The position numbers were made by a program, and so were the translations under genes. The notes below the pieces were generated by a model. That model had not been told where the DNA came from and searched no databases. It saw only the letters and a program-made list of their open reading frames with translations. From Clostridiales bacterium (lineage in GTDB: Bacteria > Bacillota > Clostridia > Peptostreptococcales > T1SED10-28), in NCBI GenBank assembly GCA_007118655.1, contig SKRE01000168.1, forward strand, positions 1-38,959: a stretch of 38,959 nucleotides of DNA, read 5' to 3'. Shown one piece after another: positions 8,732 through 18,169 of this stretch (within the stretch, counting starts at the first letter, position 1; the number at the start of each line of letters is the position of its first letter).

Positions 8732-10255
8732 ATGCTTGAAACTATGAAAGAAGGTGCCGGATTGGATGAATCATTAAAAAATGAAAAGCTTATGGAAGCA
8801 ACCATCGATCAAATACATCAATATATGGAAGACAGGGAGCTTACTTCTCGGGAATTGGTAGAGTTTTACCTGAAACGTATAGAAGCTTATGATCAAAAAG
8901 GTCCCAAAATCAACGCGGTCATTAAAATCAATTCCAAGGCTTTAAGTATTGCAGAGGAATTGGATAAAGAGTATAAAAAATCAGGATTGGCGGGACCGCT
9001 TCACGGGATTCCTGTATTGTTAAAAGATAATGTGGATATAAAAGACATGGAAACCACTGCGGGGTCCTTAAGCTTGAAAGATTTTCTACCGAAGGAAGAC
9101 GCATTCATTACAAAACGCATGAAGGAAGCGGGAGCCATAATACTGGCTAAGGTTAATCTTCATGAATTTGCAGTTTGGGGAGAAACCGTGAGCTCCATAT
9201 TGGGCCAAACCATTAATCCCTACGACTTATCCAGAACGCCGGGAGGATCCAGCGGCGGAACCGGAGCAGGTGTTGCATCTAACTTTGGAATGATCGGAAT
9301 AGGTACGGACACGATTAATTCAATACGTTCTCCCGCATCGGCATGCAGTCTTGCAGGCATTCGGCCGACCGTAGGACTTATCAGCAGGGCGGGCATTGTG
9401 CCTTATTCTATTACCCAGGATACTGCGGGACCTATTTGCCGGAGGGTGGAAGATGCGGTGAAGTTTTTGGATGTGATCAGAGGATACGATCCGGAGGATC
9501 CTTTAACGGCGTGGGCTTATGGAAAACAAAGAGGGTCTTATGTACAGCACCTGAAAAAGGATGGATTGAAGGGGAAGCGTATCGGTGTTTTGCGAAGTTT
9601 TTTCGGTAAGGAGAAAGCCCATGAACAAGTAAATCAAGTGATCAATAAACGGCTGCAGGATATTCAAAGCTTCGGTGCAGCGGTTGTGGATCTTGAAGAA
9701 AATATCAATGCTGATCAACTGATTAACGAGGTCAGCGTGCATTTATATGAATTGAAAAAAGAGTTGAATGAATACCTGGAAGCCTTAGGAGCCCGGTCTA
9801 AAGTGGGATCATTAGAAGAAATCATTGAGTCTGGTAATTTCCACAAAGGAATTGAAGAAAACATCAAAATTGCCCAAGGGTTGAGTATCGATACACCGGA
9901 GTATCAGGAACGTTTGGTAAAAAGAAAGCAGCTTAGAAATCACGTAATGGAAATTATGGCAAAGTATGAACTGGATGCCGTTGTATATCCCCATCAAAAG
10001 CGGCCGGTGGTAAAGGTGGGTGAGCCGCAAGTGGATCGAAACGGTGTAATCGGATCGGTCACAGGGTTCCCCTGCTGTGTGGTGCCCGGAGGATTTACCG
10101 AAGCGACTGCGGAGGCTCCCGGAGGAATCCCGGTGGGGATTGAGTTTTTAGCACGGGAATGGGATGAAGCAACGCTGATTGAAATTGCCTATGGTTTTGA
10201 ACAAAACACTTTATGTCGTACACCGCCGATGAATGTACCGGCATTAGAATCTTAG
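8732..10255 (+). CDS. Amidase signature family enzyme
   Basis: GIPVLLKDNVD (Lys), GGSSGGTGAGVASN (cis-Ser), IGTDTINSIRSPASACSLAGIRPTVG (Ser nucleophile region). Confidence 0.88.
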   Translation: MLETMKEGAGLDESLKNEKLMEATIDQIHQYMEDRELTSRELVEFYLKRIEAYDQKGPKINAVIKINSKALSIAEELDKEYKKSGLAGPLHGIPVLLKDNVDIKDMETTAGSLSLKDFLPKEDAFITKRMKEAGAIILAKVNLHEFAVWGETVSSILGQTINPYDLSRTPGGSSGGTGAGVASNFGMIGIGTDTINSIRSPASACSLAGIRPTVGLISRAGIVPYSITQDTAGPICRRVEDAVKFLDVIRGYDPEDPLTAWAYGKQRGSYVQHLKKDGLKGKRIGVLRSFFGKEKAHEQVNQVINKRLQDIQSFGAAVVDLEENINADQLINEVSVHLYELKKELNEYLEALGARSKVGSLEEIIESGNFHKGIEENIKIAQGLSIDTPEYQERLVKRKQLRNHVMEIMAKYELDAVVYPHQKRPVVKVGEPQVDRNGVIGSVTGFPCCVVPGGFTEATAEAPGGIPVGIEFLAREWDEATLIEIAYGFEQNTLCRTPPMNVPALES

Positions 10256-10339
10256 GAGACCAAGGACATACTGTAGAGAGTTTAGCATATAATAATAAGG
10301 GTATAGGCTTATTATAATATTAATAAAAGGAGGAAAGAA

Positions 10340-10774
10340 ATGAAAATTTTAGTAGGATATGACGGCTCGGAAAGCAGCAAAAAAGCATTGGAAATGGCAA
10401 AAAAATTGATATCCACTTGTGATGTTTTTAAAATCACGATGATTCATGTAGAACAGCACAGTTCATTAGACTATGCTCCTTTCGGAGGCGTAGTGAAAAT
10501 TCAGGATATGGAAAAAATGGGAGAAGAAGTTTTCGAAGACGACCTTGAAGAATTGCAGGAAGCCGCGAAAAGAATTAATAATGGTGATGTGGAAGTTAAA
10601 ATTATCGAAGGGAATGATCCTGCTAAGGTTTTAGCGGATTATGCCAAGGATGAAAATTATGATCTGATAGTTGTGGGAGCTAGAGGAACCGGCGGACTTA
10701 AAAAATGGAGACCCGGCAGTGTAAGCAAGGCAATAGTGGATAATTGCTGCATAAGTGTAATGGTTGTAAAATAG
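10340..10774 (+). CDS. Universal stress protein (UspA family)
   Basis: KILVGYDGSESSKKALEMA...DLIVVGARGTGGLKKWRPGSVSKAIVDNCCISVMVVK; RBS aaaggagg. Confidence 0.92.
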   Translation: MKILVGYDGSESSKKALEMAKKLISTCDVFKITMIHVEQHSSLDYAPFGGVVKIQDMEKMGEEVFEDDLEELQEAAKRINNGDVEVKIIEGNDPAKVLADYAKDENYDLIVVGARGTGGLKKWRPGSVSKAIVDNCCISVMVVK

Positions 10775-10788
10775 CATAATTTTGATGT

Positions 10789-10847
10789 GCCTGAAGTCTA
10801 ATCGTCGGATTGCTTGATCGATGAGTAGACTGAGGGCCTTTTTTTTT
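10789..10847 (+). terminator. Probable terminator after the usp gene
   Basis: gcctgaagtcta / tagactgagggc imperfect stem followed by a T run. Confidence 0.6.
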
Positions 10848-10916
10848 ATGTTATGCCCTAAGTAAAAAAAATGAATATTAAACTGTGAACCTTTAGTGAA
10901 AAGTACTAAAGATATA

Positions 10917-10936
10917 AAAAACAACAGGTTGTTTTT
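10917..10936. promoter_or_regulatory. Perfect 9-bp palindrome, possible operator
   Basis: AAAAACAAC-AG-GTTGTTTTT; preceded by CTTTAGT-gaaaagt-ACTAAAG (10891-10911). Confidence 0.4.
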
Positions 10937-10939
10937 ACA

Positions 10940-11125
10940 ATGGATATATCAATAAAAGTAAAGTGCGGAAAGCTTGCTGTTCAGCCTAAGCTGTCGGGAG
11001 AAGACGCGGGATCATAATCAGAAGACTTAAAAAGAATAGAATTTGGACTTGAAATGTATGAACTTGTTAAAAAATTACCGGGAATATTGTGGGATATTTC
11101 TAAAAACTCTAAAAATTCTCAATAA
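10940..11125 (+). pseudogene. Small ORF interrupted by one in-frame TAA
   Basis: Frame reads MDISIKVKCGKLAVQPKLSGEDAGS*SEDLKRIEFGLEMYELVKKLPGILWDISKNSKNSQ*. Confidence 0.35.
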
Positions 11126-11238
11126 AAGTTGTTAAGTAGTACTAAAAGGTCTTTTGGTATAATATATGTATGCTGAAAATTAAGAATTAACAAAAATAAA
11201 GGTGATATGATTTTATTGAAAAATATGGAGGTGTTTGC

Positions 11239-12072
11239 ATGAAATCCTTTGAATATTTCAAAGTGAAAACCGTAGCAGAAGCAATCAGCCGATTAAGAGA
11301 TAATCCCGACGGCAGTCATATTCTAAACGGAGGGACGGATTTAATTATCCGTATGAAAGAAAACCACCTTCATCCGGATCGGGTTATAGATATTCGTGGA
11401 ATTGAAGGCTTTTCAGATATCAATTTTTCCGAAAAAGAAGGTCTGTTTATTGGGGCCTGTGTTACTTTAGGCGAGATGGCACATCATAAAAGTGTGGTGG
11501 AGCATTACTCGTTGCTGGCCGATGCAGCTGAAATGGTAGGTTCGGGACAAATTCGAAATGCAGCAACTATGACTGGGAATTTATGCAATGCATCCCCCTT
11601 AGCGGACACGGCAACCCCGGCTTTAGTTTTAAACGCCGTGGTGATTGTAGAGGGCTTAACCGGAGAAAAAGAAATTCCAGTAAATGAATTTTTCAAGGGG
11701 GTTCGCCGGACGTCTTTAGAGAAAACCGATGTGGTAAAAGGAATACGAATACCCTACGAAGCAAATTTACAAGGAAGTTTTCACAAGGCATCCAGAAGAA
11801 AAGACGTGGACCTTTCTACAGTTTGTGCCAGCGGAGTAAAAATTGGAGACGAATACCGATTGGCCTTAGGTGCGGTAGCACCGACTCCGATTCGTTTGCC
11901 CCAGGTTGAAAAATTTCTGAGGGGAAAAGAAATCAATCAGAATACGATTAAGCAAGCCCTGGATTTGATCGATGAAGAGATTTCTCCAATCGATGATGTG
12001 CGCAGTACAAAAGAATTCAGAACCCATCTTGCGAAGGTTTTAGTGCAGCGATGTCTTGAGCAAATGGTCTAA
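11239..12072 (+). CDS. Xanthine dehydrogenase family FAD-binding subunit (copy 1)
   Basis: LNGGTDLIIRMKENH, GSGQIRNAATMTGNLCNASPLADT typical of CoxM/XdhB; RBS ggaggtg. Confidence 0.93.
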   Translation: MKSFEYFKVKTVAEAISRLRDNPDGSHILNGGTDLIIRMKENHLHPDRVIDIRGIEGFSDINFSEKEGLFIGACVTLGEMAHHKSVVEHYSLLADAAEMVGSGQIRNAATMTGNLCNASPLADTATPALVLNAVVIVEGLTGEKEIPVNEFFKGVRRTSLEKTDVVKGIRIPYEANLQGSFHKASRRKDVDLSTVCASGVKIGDEYRLALGAVAPTPIRLPQVEKFLRGKEINQNTIKQALDLIDEEISPIDDVRSTKEFRTHLAKVLVQRCLEQMV

Positions 12073-12087
12073 GCGGAGGTGTTGAAG

Positions 12088-12549
12088 ATGAAAATTACAT
12101 TCACATTAAATATGGACGTTATAGAACATGAAGTGGAACCGAATATAACGCTGCTGAAAATGCTGCGGGAGGACTTTGATCTTACGGGCGCAAAGGAAGG
12201 TTGCGGAGGGGGAGAGTGCGGTGCATGCACCATTCTCCTGAACGGCAAACCCGTAGTATCCTGCCTGATGCTGGCGGTACAGGCCGATGGTCAGGAAATC
12301 ATCACCATCGAAGGCTTGGCTCGGGGAGAAGTACTGGATGAACTTCAAAAGACTTTTATTTCCACCGGCGCGCTTCAGTGCGGGTATTGTACTCCGGGGA
12401 TGATTATGACCGCAAAAGGATTGTTGGCGGAGAATCCGGATCCCACACGGGAAGAGATTAAAACCGCATTAAGCGGAAACTTATGCCGTTGCACCGGTTA
12501 TAAAAGAATCATTGAAGCGGTTGAATCGGCAGCAAAAAGCAACGGATAA
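12088..12549 (+). CDS. Xanthine dehydrogenase family [2Fe-2S] subunit (copy 1)
   Basis: CGGGECGACTILLNGKPVVSC and CGYCTPGMIM...GNLCRCTGYK; RBS gcggaggt favours ATG 12088 over 12079. Confidence 0.95.
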   Translation: MKITFTLNMDVIEHEVEPNITLLKMLREDFDLTGAKEGCGGGECGACTILLNGKPVVSCLMLAVQADGQEIITIEGLARGEVLDELQKTFISTGALQCGYCTPGMIMTAKGLLAENPDPTREEIKTALSGNLCRCTGYKRIIEAVESAAKSNG

Positions 12550-12563
12550 GGGAGGGATGCGAA

Positions 12564-14879
12564 ATGAAATATGTGGGAAAAAGTATTGTACGGGTTGACG
12601 GAGTAAAGAAGGTCACAGGAGATTTGAAATTTGTAGATGATATAAAACTCCCTAAAATGCTCTATGCCGGGGTGAAAAGAAGTCCGCATGCCCATGCAAA
12701 AATCCTAAAAATCAACACAATCTTAGCGGAGCGCCATCCCGGAGTACGGGCAGTGGTTACGGGAAAAGACTTTCCCAAAAGAGCCGGTCTTTATTTAGCG
12801 GATAAAACCTTTTTTGCAGTGGACAAGGTACGATTTGCCGGAGAGGCAGTGGCGGCAGTGGCGGCGGATACAGTGGAAATTGCGAAGGAAGCGGCGGAAC
12901 TGATTGAGGTGGAGTATGAAGTACTGAAGTCAATCCATAATGCGAAAGAGGCAATGAAGAAGGATGCACCGATCATTCACCCGGCGTTGGGGGATTATAA
13001 AGTGGTTCCTATTTTCAAAACAATTCCCGGAACCAACATCAGCGAGCATTTCAAACTGAGAAAAGGGAATGTGGAGGCAGCTTTTGAAAAAGCATATAAA
13101 ATTTTCGAAAAAGATTTTTACGTTCCCCATATCCAGCACACACCCATCGAAAACCATGTTGCCATTGCACAATTTGATCGGGAAAAGAATTTGACGGTAT
13201 GGGCGAGTTGTCAATCTCCCTATGCGGTTCGTGCGGCGTTATCCGATGCATTTGACGTTCCCCTGCATAAACTGCGAGTAATTTCTCCTGCGGTAGGAGG
13301 TGGTTTTGGTGCGAAGGCAGGAACGACCTTGGAAGGGATTATCATCCCCCTTGCTATGAAAGTGGGGAATCGTCCGATTAAACTCACTTATAGCCGGGAG
13401 GATGAATTTGTCAGCTCCTATGTTCGACAAGCCCTTCACTCAAAATTTAAAACCGCTGTGGATAAAAACGGGAAGCTTCTTGCAGTACAAAACGAATTTA
13501 TTTGGGATGGAGGAGCCTTCACAGAGTATGGGGTAAACATAGCAAAGTCCGCAGGATTTGCCGCTGTCGGTCCTTATGATGTGGAAAATATCCATTGTGA
13601 TTCCTATGCGGTGTATACCAACAATCCTGTGGGGGGACCATACCGGGGATTCGGTATGGCGGAAATCCACTTCGGGATTGAACAGAATATGGATCATATC
13701 GCCAGAGAAATGGGAATGGATCCTATAGAACTTCGAAAAATCAACGCGCAAAAACCTGGGGGGACCACCGCAACCGGTGCGAAAGTTGATGCGGCCTGCG
13801 GATTAGAGGAATGTTTGGACTCCGTTGTGAATGAAATCGATTATCACACCCCTTCGGAACAACCGGCGGATCCTAATAAGGTTCGTGCCAAGGGAGTTGC
13901 CTGTGGAATGAAAGCCCCTTCTATGCCCAATAATGCGGGGTCTTCCGCTGTGATCAGACTCAACGAAGACGGATCCGCCTTTCTTTCCGTAAGTGCTCAA
14001 GATTTAGGTCAGGGGTCGGATACCGCTCTGACTCAAATCGCCGCGGAAGGGCTACAAATTCCTGTAGAGAAAATCACCATCAAAACAGGAGACACAGACC
14101 ATACTCCTTATGAGTGGCAAACCGTTGCAAGTCGAATCACTTATTCTACGGGAAATGCCATTGTCAAGGCTTGTGATGATATAAAAAGTCAGTTGGTAAA
14201 CTTAGCTTCTCAAAAACTGGATGTTTTGGAAGAGGAACTTATTTTGGATGATGAACATGTAGTTTGGGAAAAAGATCCCTCCAAAAGAGTGCCTATTAAA
14301 AGCTTGGCTTTAGGGCTTCAATTGGCCGACGGTTCCGGAATTCACGGACCGATTATTGGGCGGGGAACCTTTGTGCCTGAAGGGGTTTTAAATTTCGATT
14401 CTGAAACCGGATTATCGGAGAAACCGGTGGTGTTCTGGACTTACGGAGCCTACGGCGTGGAGATAGAAGTGGACAAGCAAACCGGGAATATCAAAGTATT
14501 AAAAGCAACAACATGCTTTGATGTGGGAAAAGCAATCAATCCGGAGCTGGTAAAAGCCCAGTGCGAAGGAGCCGTGGTACAGGGACTGGGATCAGCGATT
14601 TTCGAAGAAATTATTATGAAAGACGGCAAATTTCGAAACCCCAACTTTACGGATTACAAAATTCCAACCTCGGGAGATATGCCTGAGATGACCATTAAAA
14701 TTGCTGAAAACCCTCAATATGATGGACCCTATGGAGCCAGGGGGATGGCTGAACCGGCCATGATTCCTGCAGCCCCTTCGATTGTGAATGCATTTTACAA
14801 TGCAACAGGGATTGCGATGAACCGCCTTCCGTTAACACCTGAAAGAGTTGTTAATGCTCTAAGAGAGCATAATAAATAA
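12564..14879 (+). CDS. Xanthine dehydrogenase family molybdopterin-binding subunit (copy 1)
   Basis: GVKRSPHAHAKI, AVGGGFGAKAG, GGPYRGFGMAEIHFGIE, YGARGMAEPAMIPAAPSIVNA. Confidence 0.95.
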   Translation: MKYVGKSIVRVDGVKKVTGDLKFVDDIKLPKMLYAGVKRSPHAHAKILKINTILAERHPGVRAVVTGKDFPKRAGLYLADKTFFAVDKVRFAGEAVAAVAADTVEIAKEAAELIEVEYEVLKSIHNAKEAMKKDAPIIHPALGDYKVVPIFKTIPGTNISEHFKLRKGNVEAAFEKAYKIFEKDFYVPHIQHTPIENHVAIAQFDREKNLTVWASCQSPYAVRAALSDAFDVPLHKLRVISPAVGGGFGAKAGTTLEGIIIPLAMKVGNRPIKLTYSREDEFVSSYVRQALHSKFKTAVDKNGKLLAVQNEFIWDGGAFTEYGVNIAKSAGFAAVGPYDVENIHCDSYAVYTNNPVGGPYRGFGMAEIHFGIEQNMDHIAREMGMDPIELRKINAQKPGGTTATGAKVDAACGLEECLDSVVNEIDYHTPSEQPADPNKVRAKGVACGMKAPSMPNNAGSSAVIRLNEDGSAFLSVSAQDLGQGSDTALTQIAAEGLQIPVEKITIKTGDTDHTPYEWQTVASRITYSTGNAIVKACDDIKSQLVNLASQKLDVLEEELILDDEHVVWEKDPSKRVPIKSLALGLQLADGSGIHGPIIGRGTFVPEGVLNFDSETGLSEKPVVFWTYGAYGVEIEVDKQTGNIKVLKATTCFDVGKAINPELVKAQCEGAVVQGLGSAIFEEIIMKDGKFRNPNFTDYKIPTSGDMPEMTIKIAENPQYDGPYGARGMAEPAMIPAAPSIVNAFYNATGIAMNRLPLTPERVVNALREHNK

Positions 14880-14981
14880 GTTCGCTTCAAAGGAAAAGAT
14901 TTAATTATCCTTTGGTCCCACGTTCACAGCAAAGGGGGTGGCAAAGAAAGAATTATATTTATTTAATGAGGAGGAAGATAA

Positions 14982-16235
14982 ATGAGTGAAGTTAGAAAAG
15001 AAACGGAAGACATGGAAATTGATGCTGACTTTGTAGCAGCATCGGACTTATCCGGTAATTTCAGCAGGGGTCAACAGGTATTTTTAGGTTTCCAACATAC
15101 CCTTGCAATGTTCGGCGCCTGTATTCTTGTGCCCCTGTTAACCGGTTTAAGTGTTTCAGCTACATTGTTTGCAGTTGGTGCAGGTACTTTAATTTTTCAC
15201 TTCATGACCGATCGAAAAGTTCCGGCATTTTTAGGGTCATCCTTTGCTTTCATCGGCCCGCTGATTATAGCAGGAGAACAGGTTGGATTACGAGCAGCTC
15301 AGGGCGGTATTATTCTAGCGGGTATTACATATATTCTGGTAGGATACCTTATGGAATTAGCGGGACCTGAAAAGGTGAAGAGAATTTTCCCGCCCGTTGT
15401 TACCGGACCGATTATTATGATCATCGGATTAAGTTTAGCCCCGATCGGTATCAATATGGCCAGTGGACACTGGGGTGTGGCACTGATCACACTGGGAACT
15501 GCTATTATTGTGAATATTTGGGGTAAAGGCATGATTAAAGTCCTTCCGATTGTCATCGGATTGGCAGCGGGGTACCTTGGTTCCCTGGCCTTTGGATTAA
15601 TTGACGGAACACAAGTGGCAGAAGCTAGTTTAGTCGGGCTTCCCGGTTTTACACTTCCGGAATTTAACTCCACGGCGTTATTATTGGTGGCACCGGCGGC
15701 AATCGTTTCCATTATTGAACACTTTGGTGATGTACTTGCTATTGGAAGCACCATCGGAAAAGACGTCAGAAAAGATCCCGGAATTCCAAGAACCTTTTAT
15801 GGCGGAGGAGTAGCAACAATGCTATCCGGTTTCCTTGGCGGACCTTCGCTTACAACCTATGGTGAAAATGTTGGGGTGTTGGCATTAACAAGGGTGTATG
15901 CAACCTTTGTCGTAAGTATGGGAGCGGTATGGGCTATTGCTTTAGCCTTTATACCGAAAATCGAAGCAGCTATTCATACGATTCCCGTACCGGTAATCGG
16001 CGGAATCTCAGTTCTTCTTTATGGTATGATCGCAGCCGTAGGTGTTCGTACGGTTGTTGAAAACAAAGTAAACTTTACAAAATCAAGAAACTTGATAGTA
16101 GCATCGGTAATCCTGGTTCTTGGTGTTGGGGGAGTAGGATTCCAAATTGGGGATATTGAGTTCAGTTCCCTGGTTATTGCAGCGGTATCCGGTGTTGTTT
16201 TAAACCTTGTTCTGCCTGGCGGAGAGGTAAAATAA
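14982..16235 (+). CDS. Uracil-xanthine permease family (NCS2) transporter
   Basis: QHTLAMFGACILVPLLTG, FLGSSFAFI, SIIEHFGDVLAIGSTIGKD, GGPSLTTYGENVGVLALTRVYA. Confidence 0.93.
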   Translation: MSEVRKETEDMEIDADFVAASDLSGNFSRGQQVFLGFQHTLAMFGACILVPLLTGLSVSATLFAVGAGTLIFHFMTDRKVPAFLGSSFAFIGPLIIAGEQVGLRAAQGGIILAGITYILVGYLMELAGPEKVKRIFPPVVTGPIIMIIGLSLAPIGINMASGHWGVALITLGTAIIVNIWGKGMIKVLPIVIGLAAGYLGSLAFGLIDGTQVAEASLVGLPGFTLPEFNSTALLLVAPAAIVSIIEHFGDVLAIGSTIGKDVRKDPGIPRTFYGGGVATMLSGFLGGPSLTTYGENVGVLALTRVYATFVVSMGAVWAIALAFIPKIEAAIHTIPVPVIGGISVLLYGMIAAVGVRTVVENKVNFTKSRNLIVASVILVLGVGGVGFQIGDIEFSSLVIAAVSGVVLNLVLPGGEVK

Positions 16236-16291
16236 TTACAGACCGGCAATATCAAAAAGTGCATAAAGCCATCATTTAACTGTTTTAATAA

Positions 16292-16321
16292 CAAGTATCC
16301 ATAAAATCTTATGGATACTTG
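16292..16321. promoter_or_regulatory. Perfect 13-bp inverted repeat upstream of PucR-type gene
   Basis: CAAGTATCCATAA-aatc-TTATGGATACTTG, with no T tract on the + side. Confidence 0.55.
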
Positions 16322-16360
16322 TGTTATCATTAGATAAACATTTGAGATGAGGATGATTCT

Positions 16361-18058
16361 ATGACGAATGCAACCGGGATTACGGTAAAAGAGTTAATGG
16401 ATATGGAGTTCATGAAAGATGCTGAAATTTTAGCCGGCGACCAAGGGGTAACGCGGGTCATTCACAAGGTGAATGTAATGGAAGTTCCGGATATTGTGGA
16501 TTGGGTTGAAAAAGGGGAACTGGTATTAACCACGGCTTATGCGATCAAAGACGATCTGGACAAGCTCCATAAGCTTGTCATTGATCTGGATAACAAAGGG
16601 GTTGCAGGTCTGGGAATTAAAACCCATCGGTACATTAAAGAAGTCCCCCGGTATATTATTGATGAGGCAAATCGAAAAGGATTCCCAATTATCAAACTTC
16701 CCTATGAACTATCCCATTCCACGGTGATCGCAAACGCTTTGGCACAAATCATTAACCGACAGACCGATTTATTAAAACGAATTGACAAGGTGCAAAACCG
16801 TTTATTAAACACCATGCTTCATGGCGGCGGATTGGAATCCATCGGTCAGGTTATTTGTGACAGTTTGGAAAAATCGACCCTGGCCATAAGAGAATATGTT
16901 TTTGAAGAAAACATCATATTTTCCAGTGAATCCAAAAAAGAGGCAATAAAAGAAATTTTAAAAAAAGACCGGGAAAGCGGAAGGGAATATGCCCTGGATA
17001 TGGAAAATGATTTCAAACATTTTGAAACCCGGGACGAAATTAACGGAGAGATGGTCAAGCGCTATATCATCCCTATCTGTACCCAGGACCGGAATTTCGG
17101 AGCCATTTACATTTGGGACAGCAACAATCGATTGACAAGTCTGGAGCTGCGAATGATTAAATCCGCCAGTTCCATTATTGCGCTGGAAATCCTTCGGAAA
17201 CTGTCCATGTTCGAAATTGAGAGTAAATATAAAATCGAATTTTTTGATGACCTGTTTTCGAAAAACCCGTTAAAACGGAATCGTGCGTTGGATAAGTCCG
17301 CTTTTTTTGATTTTGATAAGAGACTTTCTTATTCCGCTGTGGTCATATCTATCGGAGCCGACAGCACCATGGATAAGCAAAAAAGTATACAAACACAATT
17401 GTTACACAAAGTTAATGTTCGGGTATTAGGCTTAATCCAGCGGGTCCTGCAGCAGCAGAAAAGAAATATGATTTGCGGGAATAAAAGCGATGAAATCATC
17501 ATTCTCTACGGTTCTGCAGTTGAAGGGGAAAGCAAATTGTTTAAAAAAGAAATCCTCTCATTCTGCAAAGAAATTCGACATTGTGCGGAATTAGAAGCGA
17601 TTGATAAAGTAGAGATCGGCATCGGAAGGAATTATAAGGATTCCGGTGAATTATGGAAAAGTTACCGGGAAGCAAAAAGAGCCATTCGAAGTATTGCTAT
17701 GGACGAAGAACGCAATGTCATGCACTATTCAGATTTAGGGATCTATAAACTGTTAACCTATGAAGAATTAAAACCGGAAATAAACGAGTTCTATAAAGAA
17801 ATACTCCGCCCTTTGGTAGAATATGATAAAGAGAAGAATACAGAACTGGTATTAACCCTTAAAAGCTATTTTCTCTACGGAGGGAATTCCATGAGAATAT
17901 CCAAGGAAATGTTTACCCATTACAATACAATTGTTTACCGGATTCAGCGGATACAAGAAATTACAAATGCTGACTTAGAAGATCATAACGATCGACTGAA
18001 TTTAGAGATCGCCCTAAAAATATATGATATTATTGATGAAACTGAGGATTCTTTCTGA
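16361..18058 (+). CDS. pucR: PucR family transcriptional regulator
   Basis: N-terminal PucR domain (TVKELMDMEFMKDAEILAGDQGVTRVIHKVNVMEVPDIVDWVEKGELVLTTAYAI) and C-terminal PucR HTH (TLKSYFLYGGNSMRISKEMFTHYNTIVYRIQRIQEI). Confidence 0.93.
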   Translation: MTNATGITVKELMDMEFMKDAEILAGDQGVTRVIHKVNVMEVPDIVDWVEKGELVLTTAYAIKDDLDKLHKLVIDLDNKGVAGLGIKTHRYIKEVPRYIIDEANRKGFPIIKLPYELSHSTVIANALAQIINRQTDLLKRIDKVQNRLLNTMLHGGGLESIGQVICDSLEKSTLAIREYVFEENIIFSSESKKEAIKEILKKDRESGREYALDMENDFKHFETRDEINGEMVKRYIIPICTQDRNFGAIYIWDSNNRLTSLELRMIKSASSIIALEILRKLSMFEIESKYKIEFFDDLFSKNPLKRNRALDKSAFFDFDKRLSYSAVVISIGADSTMDKQKSIQTQLLHKVNVRVLGLIQRVLQQQKRNMICGNKSDEIIILYGSAVEGESKLFKKEILSFCKEIRHCAELEAIDKVEIGIGRNYKDSGELWKSYREAKRAIRSIAMDEERNVMHYSDLGIYKLLTYEELKPEINEFYKEILRPLVEYDKEKNTELVLTLKSYFLYGGNSMRISKEMFTHYNTIVYRIQRIQEITNADLEDHNDRLNLEIALKIYDIIDETEDSF

Positions 18059-18169
18059 ATTTTCATTGGGTTTAGGAACAGTTCACAAATCGTTGTTTTG
18101 GATTTTATTCAGTCTCACCAAAGATTCTATGGTCTAAATGAGGTATTATTAATATAGAAGGTTGATAAT

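Noticed and set aside
12757-12969. Pro-rich antisense ORF and the many other antisense ORFs inside the molybdohydroxylase genes
   Set aside because: Lie antisense to confidently identified coding sequence; composition is a by-product of codon usage on the + strand.
14880-14981. Possible purine riboswitch upstream of the NCS2 permease
   Set aside because: Only about 100 nt long and I could not find the conserved three-way junction sequences of a purine aptamer.
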